Assembly (NCBI RefSeq): GCF_037975245.1
Contig: NC_092571.1
Location: forward strand, 10,487,917-10,551,916
Direction of reading: 5' to 3'
Source: Apostichopus japonicus
Taxonomy: Eukaryota > Echinodermata > Holothuroidea > Aspidochirotida > Stichopodidae
Length of the DNA stretch: 64,000 nucleotides
In this document: in pieces, positions 57,361 through 64,000 of the stretch
Numbering within the stretch: position 1 is the stretch's first letter
Layout: each line of letters starts with the position of its first letter
Made by a program: the position numbers and the translations under genes
The notes under the pieces: generated by a model
What the model saw: only the letters and a program-made list of their open reading frames with translations
Database searches by the model: none
What the model was told of the DNA's origin: nothing

Positions 57361-57663
57361 ACTAGCTAATATCCAGTGTTCTGGCGACCTGCTAGCCCAA
57401 ATCTGGTATTTCGCCAGCAACCTGCTAGGCAGAGATCTTCACATGAATTGCTAACCAAATATCTGTGTTCCGGTAGAAAACTGTCCGTCAAATATCTGGT
57501 TTTGTCCCAGCACATTGTCAAGGGAATGCTAGCAAGAGTGCCAGCTTGTTTGGGGTGTACTACTAGAACAGAGCTATTGGTCTACCTGCAGATTTTACTG
57601 AATTACACATGCGGTTACATATGAAGAAATAATGACTAACACAGTGAAATTAGTTGCTATCAT

Positions 57664-57669
57664 TTTATT
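57664..57669 (-). promoter_or_regulatory. Polyadenylation signal AATAAA of the DUF4806 gene
   Basis: Minus-strand AATAAA lies about 70 bases past the stop codon at 57737, a normal position for a short 3' UTR. Confidence 0.55.
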
Positions 57670-60460
57670 ACGCCTATAAATTACAAAGCGAGAAAATGAG
57701 TTCCAGCGTTAAATATTGCAACAGCACTAAAGAAATTCACTCGTCAACTGTTTGTGGTGAAGTCCGAGATTTTCGCCCTCCCTCACAATCTGATGCATCC
57801 TTCAGAAATCTAACCACCGCCGCCTGAATATCAGATGAAGTCGATTGTGCAGTTCCTCCGTACAGCTTCTGTTAATACAAAACACATTACACAAAACATT
57901 ACATAAAAGATTGCATTCTACACAAGCAATAAAATGAAGCCAATAATGGGTTACCCGATACTCATAGCTAGGACAGTTACTACTGTTCATGTTCCACAAC
58001 CATGCATCAGTTACTACTGTAACTGCTCGTAACACAGTAACATGTGTTACAGGTGGCAAGTTTTTTGTAAATGCAAATTTAAAAAAAAAAAAATTAAATT
58101 ATAAAATTTAATATACTAATTTTTTTTTTTTTTAAATTACTGCAAATTTTCACCTGTCTGACTCTTAGTTCAACGTGTCACAGCTTTTTGATAATTACTG
58201 TGCCAACTGTAACACTAGCTATGAGTATCGGCTGGGGTCTCACATTATGATCACAATTGGTTAAACTACATTATTCACATTTTCACACATTTACCATTTT
58301 TTCAGTGATATACGAAATATTTCCTTTGCATTTGACAGTCACCTTCTTTCATTTTATACTGAACACATGCATTACTGTTGCAAATCCAGGTCCCATCAAT
58401 TGGGAAAGAAAGTGACAATGGACTGGTCAATAAAATCATATGGTGAATTAACTTTAAAATCAATGCTGAATGCTGCTTTTCAACTGCATCTGAAACAACA
58501 CATCTTACATCAAAATATATTTGTAGTAACTTATTTAAATGACCAGAATTCAATGTATATTAAAGCAAGAATTCTCGTTGATGGGGTTTTGCATTGAAAA
58601 GCTGGCCGATCCATGAGTCAAATGCACAACCCCCTCCCCACAACTCAAGGTTCTCTTCACTGCTGCTGAAAACAAAAATGACACATATAAACTCACTTTC
58701 AATTATGTATTTCATACATGCAGCTTCGCAAAGGCTGTTTTCCCAGTGGTACATGTCCAGTTCAGTGTGGTAGCAACTGCATTTGCCAATAAATCACCCA
58801 TGATTCTTTTAACGCACTCCTTCAACGTGTTGCCACCAAGAATTGATAGTCTTCTCTTCTTGAAACAACAAAAAGAAAGAAAAGTTAATCAGAAACCATT
58901 CAATAATTATTATACAAACAGAAATATTCAAGTAATTCTATTTCATCCAAACTTTGGCATCTTTTGCTAATTTCTTATCAATATTTTAAGAGGAACTAGC
59001 AATGCAGTGCTGCAATGTTCCTTTCTGGGTCCAGTCAAAAACAAGATTGATTTAACAGCCCACTTTTGTAGAATGCACCGCAATGTAAAATCATTTCTGG
59101 CCTAACTCTTGTTACCTAAATGCTTTCATGTCTGTTACTACCTTAGAGTTTTAATTTTCTCCCAGGAAAAGGAAATTAGCCCCTCAGGAAATATTTTATT
59201 TTGTACAGACCACTGACACAATAAAACCTGACTTGGCTTCAAATTTATAATGATAAACTAACATTACACTCTGGAAAACTGTTTTCTGATTACTTTCCTT
59301 ACACTTTTAAACTGACTTACCAAATATCTTTCCAAAGCCTTGTTTGTTTCAATAGAGTCATCCAGGTTATTAAATTCCTCCAAAGATCCCACAGGAATAG
59401 TAATGCGCTGGCTTCTAACTTAGTTCCTGAAATCCTGATCTGGAAAAATTGATAAATTGTGATTTAATCTGCTGACTCCATCTTCCTCAAAAAACAACAA
59501 CAGCAGCATACTTTGGTGTTTCCATACTTCAAATTAAAGTTAACAGTAAATAAGTTCACAACAACATATTGTGCAGGAGAGGAATGGCTATCTGTGGCTC
59601 CTTTATATACTTATAATCCTTTCACTCTTAACTTCAACTGTGTCATCATGCAGCTCAAAGTTGTTATCATTATTGCATGTTTCTTGTAAAACAGTGTTGA
59701 CATGCCCATCAACCTCATTTTGTATTTTCCTTGTTTAGTTCGCCAGGGATTTCACATGAGTCATTTTTTCCCTGTTAATCTACTGCAAAAAAAGAACCAA
59801 AAACAATAATCTAGAGCTCTTCATTCTGTATCCATTACTTACAATTGGGCATTAACCCTTGGATTATTATTATTTTTTTTTGGGGGGGGGGGGAGAACTA
59901 TTATATAAGGTCAAATTTACATCATCAAATACAGACAAATCATGTTATTCGTTACTCTGTCTGCAGAGCTTTTTAAACAGAATAACATACCTTCCTGCTT
60001 GCCGAAAGTTGTATCTACTTTCATTGCCATTTAATTCATCTGGGAATACAATAGAGGGGCAAATTGAACCTAAACTACCTCCACTAACTATGCTTTCAAT
60101 GATTTATTGCCAAGGAATTTAAACAGTTCTCCTCGCAGCACCTTAAACTTTGAACCCTTTAAAGTAACTTTCCATAGAGTTAAATAGTGGCATGCAGTAC
60201 AGACATAGCACAGAGGCAGTTCAGCTATTGGGCAAATATACTTTACTTTAACTGAGGATCACTTCAATGTAGGCAGTTATTTTCTTGGAAATCATGTGCA
60301 GAATGATTCACCAGAAACTGAGCACATGGAATAGACCCAATGCAAATATTTCAAATTGACAGTAGCTAAGACAAAAAGCAACAAAAAGAGATAAGGCAAC
60401 CACAATTTTTTTAGAAGCCTAGAGGCTAGATATGAAATATTTTTCATTATCGTGTTGGTT

Positions 60461-60777
60461 GGTATCACCAAGAGCGTAGGAACCGGGGGGGGGGGATGGG
60501 GGCGCCAGCCCCCCAGTGAAAACTGTGGAGGGGCGGAAGTATCATTCCGCCCTCCCCCCTGGCTTCGCAAGTCAGAAAACCCCTTTTTCATTCCCAAATG
60601 AGAAAAAAATCTCACTTGGAGCACCAAATTGCATCTAAGGCCAGGTGAAAATACAAAATTAAGTTTACAAAATTGAGTGGGTGTTGAAGTGTGCCATATT
60701 GCACCCTCCCCCCAGGCCGGCCATCAGTCTCTTAAGCCCCCCACTCAAAAGTACCTTCCTACGCTACTGGGTATCAC
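60461..60777. mobile_element. hAT-like MITE, perfect 8-bp target duplication, in an intron
   Basis: The body 60469-60769 (301 bp) is flanked by GGTATCAC (60461-60468 and 60770-60777). The ends are CAAGAGCGTAGGAACC and the reverse complement of CAGTAGCGTAGGAAGG. It is a close relative of 47423-47791 but lacks about 70 bp of the interior. It lies in the first intron of the DUF4806 gene. Confidence 0.9.
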
Positions 60778-61084
60778 TATACTCCACATGAGTACTCATA
60801 AACTATGATGACGATGACCTATTGTTCTCCAAAATGCTTAATTTGTCACAAAAACTTTGAAGCCTAAGCACTAAACATGAAATCCAAAAAGATTTAACCA
60901 CCAACCCATTCCTGATATTTAAAAACAACCATACTTAGGCCCTATATTATTAATAAGGTTTTAACATTGAGTCTTAATTTACCTTCTTAACTAGCCTAGG
61001 CCTAGCTATAAACAAAAAAAACAGCACATTATTTCTTAAAAGTTATGGATGACCATGATTTTTCAATACTGTAACATACCAAAT

Positions 61085-61170
61085 GATTTAAAACTAGGCC
61101 TAGGCCCCTAGTACTAGTGTACTACCACTACTAGTAGTAACTAGTAGTAGTACTGTACTACTAGTAAAGT
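61085..61170. repeat. ACTAGT/TAGTAGTA palindromic repeat
   Basis: CCTAGTACTAGTGTACTACC, ACTACTAGTAGTAACTAGTA and GTACTGTACTACTAGTA make a dense run of palindromic ACTAGT and AGTACT units. Confidence 0.75.
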
Positions 61171-61733
61171 AATATATATTTCAGAATATGATATTTAAAA
61201 TTAGGAGGAAGCCTTCCATAGTCATCTAGTAATATTTACAGTATTAACCTTCTGCAGATAACAGTTTTCTTCTAATACAGTCAGCAAACAAATGTTTCGG
61301 CATAACATTGCATAACCTAGCTATTATACAAACAACGGTCATTAGTTTACCTTTATGTGTGATCGTTATTGCTCAGCCTAACACGATTAACACCTACAAA
61401 TGTAGGCTAGGTGTAATTCATACACCGCGAAAGGCTTCTCATTAAGCGATACATTCTAGCCTAACGCTAGATTACGTCTAAGTTTATTTAAAAAATAGTC
61501 ACTTCAAATACTTGCGAAATCAAATGTACAACTGTCAACCCTTAGTAAGAAAAAACAGGTACATACCTCTTAAGCAAATTTGTATCTGCAGACTGCAAGT
61601 ACTTTCAAAACAATTGATCAGGATATCCAACATCGAAAGAGTTGTAACGGATTACGAAAGCGACCGCTTTTCAAACTAGCTGCTATATCTGAGGACACTG
61701 AGCATTGCGGTTTAGCGATTGGATGCCAGTTAT

Positions 61734-62245
61734 ACTAGGCTCGTTCGATCAGTGAAAAATGTTTTCTGAACTGTTTTCTCTCAACTACGCTAAATTGTTG
61801 ATTAATAAATACTTCTTGGGATAGTTAAAATTTATTAAAGTATTTGAATATCGCTTATAACGTTATTGCTATTATTTATTTTAGAATTTGAATTTGTTGA
61901 AAATATTATTTTGTAAGTGTTCCTGTGGTTAAGGGTATTACCCGCCCATTTTGCCCAAATGCTTGCCAAGATTTCTTCATGTGGTATCCGTCAGACTCGT
62001 TCGATCAGTATTTTTTTTCCCTTCAAATATTATGTAGTGTATGATAATATATATTACATTGGATGGTAAGCAAAATTTAACTACTTTGAGTTAGCTCAAT
62101 CTTTAATTACCCTATAGTTATTGGCGAATATAGGTTTTAGGAAAATATTATTCTGTTAATTGTGCCAGTTTGGTAAGGTAACTTCCCGCCAATTCTGCAC
62201 AAAAGCTATCCAATATTTCCTCCGGCGGTACTGCTGTCGGCATTC
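61734..62245. repeat. About 255-bp diverged tandem duplication
   Basis: CTCGTTCGATCAGT occurs at 61741 and 61997. TTACCCGCCCATTTTGC...CAAGATTTCTTC at 61938 parallels TTCCCGCCAATTCTGC...CAATATTTCCTC at 62182, the same order of motifs about 250 bp later. It lies between the gene start and the right GC-rich array. Confidence 0.65.
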
Positions 62246-62559
62246 CGCTGGACTTACAAGCCAGCTGTAATATCTATCGGTCCGTTAGCGGACCACCAGC
62301 CGTTGCCTAATAACGTATAAGCCCATGCAGCCGCACCTAAACCTGGCCTATAATACTACACAAAATCCAAGTATTCTTAATTTTTCTCTCCACAGGAACA
62401 AATATATACAAAAAGCACGGGTAAATTAGTTTAATAGAAACTCATCTTTAACTAAACTTTCACATAGAGACTTAAGATTTTGGACAGACCCGATGGCCAA
62501 TGTGTATGTGAACTTGTGTAAATTGCTGAGTGACTTTCATAACATAATATTTGTGGGAA

Positions 62560-63022
62560 ATTTTCTACGGCGTTACGCTGTCGGTCTGCTGTTGGAATTC
62601 TGCTAGGTTTTTCCAAGCAACAATGTCTATCGGTCCGTTGGCGGACCTCCAGCGTGAAACCACCGGCTCGTTTACGACGTTGATACGCTGTTGGTCCGCT
62701 GTCGGCAATACGCTGGGTTTTTTCCAAGCAGCAATGTCTATCGGTCCGTTGGCGGACCTCCAGCGTGTAACCGCCGGCTTTTTAACGACGTCGATACGCT
62801 GTTGGTCCGCTGTCGGCAATACGCTGGGTTTTTCCAAGCAGCAATGTCTATCGGTCCGTTGGCGGACCTCCAGCGTGTAACCGCCGGCTTTTTTACGACG
62901 TCGATACGCTGTTGGTCCGCTGTCGGCAATACGCTGGGTTTTTCCAAGCAGCAATGTCTATCGGTCCGTTGGCGGACCTCCAGCGTTTTACCGCCAGCGT
63001 TTTTACGCTAGCGGACCGCCAG
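62560..63022. repeat. Right subterminal array, 110-bp unit, 4 copies
   Basis: CAGCGTG or CAGCGTT at 62650, 62761, 62871 and 62981 shows a 110-bp period. The unit includes TACGCTGTTGGTCCGCTGTC, GGTTTTTCCAAGCAGCAATG and TCTATCGGTCCGTTGGCGGA. Related single motifs start at about 62222. ORFs here on both strands follow the repeat. Confidence 0.93.
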
Positions 63023-63040
63023 TGTGATGCGTACTGGGTA

Positions 63041-63685
63041 CTAGAATAACTAATATGTAGGCCACCACTGTAAGCTTCCTGCAAACATCTAATTTGTAGA
63101 GAGTGAAATAACGTTATCTAAAGAAGAAGAAGAACAAAAACACCGAATCGTCTTAACAGCAGTTTTGTTTTCTGATTTTGAAGATTGGAATTTATTACAG
63201 TTTAGAGTGTAAATTCAAGTTTCCGTTCTGGGAATAAAAGAACCATCGCTATGGTCGTTTGGAGAGATAATTATCTGTTCCCTTTGAAGTTTGATGAAAC
63301 TGTTTTATTAGCCAAACTAACGTTGAACCAGAGTCCCGCGGGCGTTAGAGATGTCGGCATGTGAACCTAGCCTCAATTCTAAACCCCAACAAAGGCTTGT
63401 TTTTACTCACGATTAATCTGCTTACTAACATGTATGGAAATAAACTCCAGCCCGCCAGTATACCGCTACTTCGAATATTAGTTTGGAGGGTCACAAATTT
63501 TTGCCGTTCTAAGGAAGGGAAGGAGTGTAAAAAAAGGGGAGGGGGGAGGTGTAAGTGGACGAATAAGGGGGTTTAGATGTAAAATGGTGCTTTCATCTTC
63601 ACCATTTTAGCTGTACATTTGTGTTTATATGTTGCCAGTATACACGGCTTTGTGTGCATGCGTGTGTTATTTAAAATAAAACCTG
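63041..63685. other. Unassigned sequence
   Basis: No gene is recognised. It has a G-rich run at 63535-63550. Confidence 0.5.
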
Positions 63686-63689
63686 GATT

Positions 63690-64000
63690 ATCATATACCG
63701 TACGTATAATATACCGTACGTAGCATAAACCGTACGTAGCATAAACCGTACGTAGCATAAACCGTACGTATCATATACCGTTCGTATCATATACCGTACT
63801 TATCATACACCGTACGTATCGTATACCGTACTTATCGTATACCGTAATTATTGTATACCGTACGTATCGTATACCGTGCGTATCGTATACCGTACGCATC
63901 ATATACCGTACGTATCGAATACGGTACTTATCGTATACCGTACGTAAACTATACCGTACGTATCATATGCTGAACGTATCATATACCGCACGTATCGTAT
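63690..64000. repeat. 16-bp tandem array running off the window end
   Basis: ATACCGTACGTATCAT repeats about 19 times with variants (CTTATCGT, GCGTATCGT). The centre CGTACG is self-complementary, so each unit is nearly palindromic. The true length is unknown. Confidence 0.93.

Larger units (their letters stand above)
57737..61633 (-). pseudogene. DUF4806-domain gene, six exons, two in-frame TAA codons
   Basis: Exons, minus strand: 61633-61567 (MLDILINCFESTCSLQIQIC, donor GTATGT), 60039-59991 (ELNGNESRYNFRQAG, donor GTATGT), 59771-about 59611 (REKMTHVKSLAN, TAA, TRKIQNEVDGHVNTVL...), 59439-59321 (QDFRN, TAA, VRSQRITIPVGSLEEFNNLD...ALERYL, donor GTAAGT), 58858-58718 or 58697 (KRRLSILGGNTLKECVKRIM...TTGKTAFAKLH), 57868-57737 (KLYGGTAQSTSSDIQAAVVR...VDE stop). 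The phases join at every border. Exons 4-6 match DUF4806: 'P+.s.eel..l', '.GG...k..v+ri+', 'NW....GK.AF..L', then 'd+...v..+L+'. After AKLH the consensus helix (MKYIIE) is readable only one frame over, before the better donor GTGAGT. The two stops suggest a decaying copy. The molecular function of the domain is unknown. Confidence 0.72.
56842..63040. mobile_element. Putative large DNA transposon carrying a DUF4806 gene
   Basis: Weak terminal inverted repeats lie at 56842 (TACCCAGATAACATCATGCT) and, in reverse complement, at 63040 (TACCCAGTACGCATCACACT). Each is followed by a CGGTCC block, about 20 of 27 positions equal. If the ends are CCCAG, the flanking duplication would be TA. Inside each end lies a GC-rich repeat array built on CCGCC/GGCGG motifs (56862-57360 and 62215-63022), in inverted relation. 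The DUF4806 gene fills the centre. Large elements with subterminal repeats and cargo-like ORFs are known, but I cannot assign a superfamily, and no transposase is identified. The alternative is a host gene between two unrelated arrays. Confidence 0.42.

Noticed and set aside
56758-57365. 190-codon and neighbouring ORFs in the GC-rich array
   Set aside because: At least four overlapping frames are open and all follow the repeat unit. No start context, splice signal or domain is seen.
62452-63084. ORFs of up to 129 codons in the right array
   Set aside because: They are periodic with the 110-bp repeat on both strands.

Overview
This window is nuclear DNA of an animal. It has no operons or long intact ORFs. 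Coding capacity comes in short exons with GT/AG borders, in THAP and DUF4806 domains, and in typical metazoan transposons (P, hAT, MULE-like, Penelope-like, LINE, tRNA-derived SINE). Long (TA)n tracts, TTAGGG runs and many minisatellites fill the AT-rich background. A marine invertebrate deuterostome such as an echinoderm is my best guess. That is an impression from overall style, not proven by any single gene.

Layout. 1-10.8 kb: repeats only, namely a 98-bp dimeric array, the 3' end of a LINE with a (TA)n tail, and a 65-bp minisatellite of about 20 units. 10.8-17.5 kb: a candidate small secreted-protein gene (+) with a clear signal-peptide exon and a second exon ending beside a possible dibasic site. 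Its introns hold a 29-bp array, a tRNA-derived repeat and a 186-bp (TA)n tract. 18-19 kb: tandem and inverted copies of the same tRNA-derived repeat, making a 104-bp-arm hairpin. 19-26 kb: mostly unassigned, with one hypothetical minus-strand ORF and two perfect hairpins. 26-30 kb: a candidate minus-strand gene of three phase-compatible exons, with a decayed Penelope-like GIY-YIG fragment in one intron and a MULE-like MITE with telomere-type repeats in another. 31-33 kb: two hAT-like elements. 33-39.7 kb: simple repeats, one isolated candidate exon, another tRNA-derived repeat, and a 33-bp minisatellite of about 38 units.

39.9-44.1 kb: a P-superfamily DNA transposon. It has a perfect 8-bp target duplication, 31-bp inverted repeats, a frameshifted THAP domain at its right end and a recognisable but broken transposase core. 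44.7 kb: a chimera of the U2 snRNA 5' end joined to unrelated structured sequence. 46.2-47.2 kb: a 41-bp array. 47.4-48.5 kb: two hAT-like elements. 50-52 kb: a second P-like element with perfect 32-bp inverted repeats and an intact first THAP exon. 52.1-52.9 kb: a hAT-like element nested inside another. 56.8-63.0 kb: a DUF4806-domain gene of six exons on the minus strand, carrying two in-frame TAA codons. It is flanked by GC-rich subterminal repeat arrays and weak inverted termini, so the whole may be a large DNA transposon. The window ends inside a 16-bp array.

The window is dominated by mobile DNA. Best supported are P element 1, the DUF4806 gene and the hAT family with target duplications. 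The small secreted-protein gene and the 26-30 kb gene are splice-phase predictions that need transcript data.
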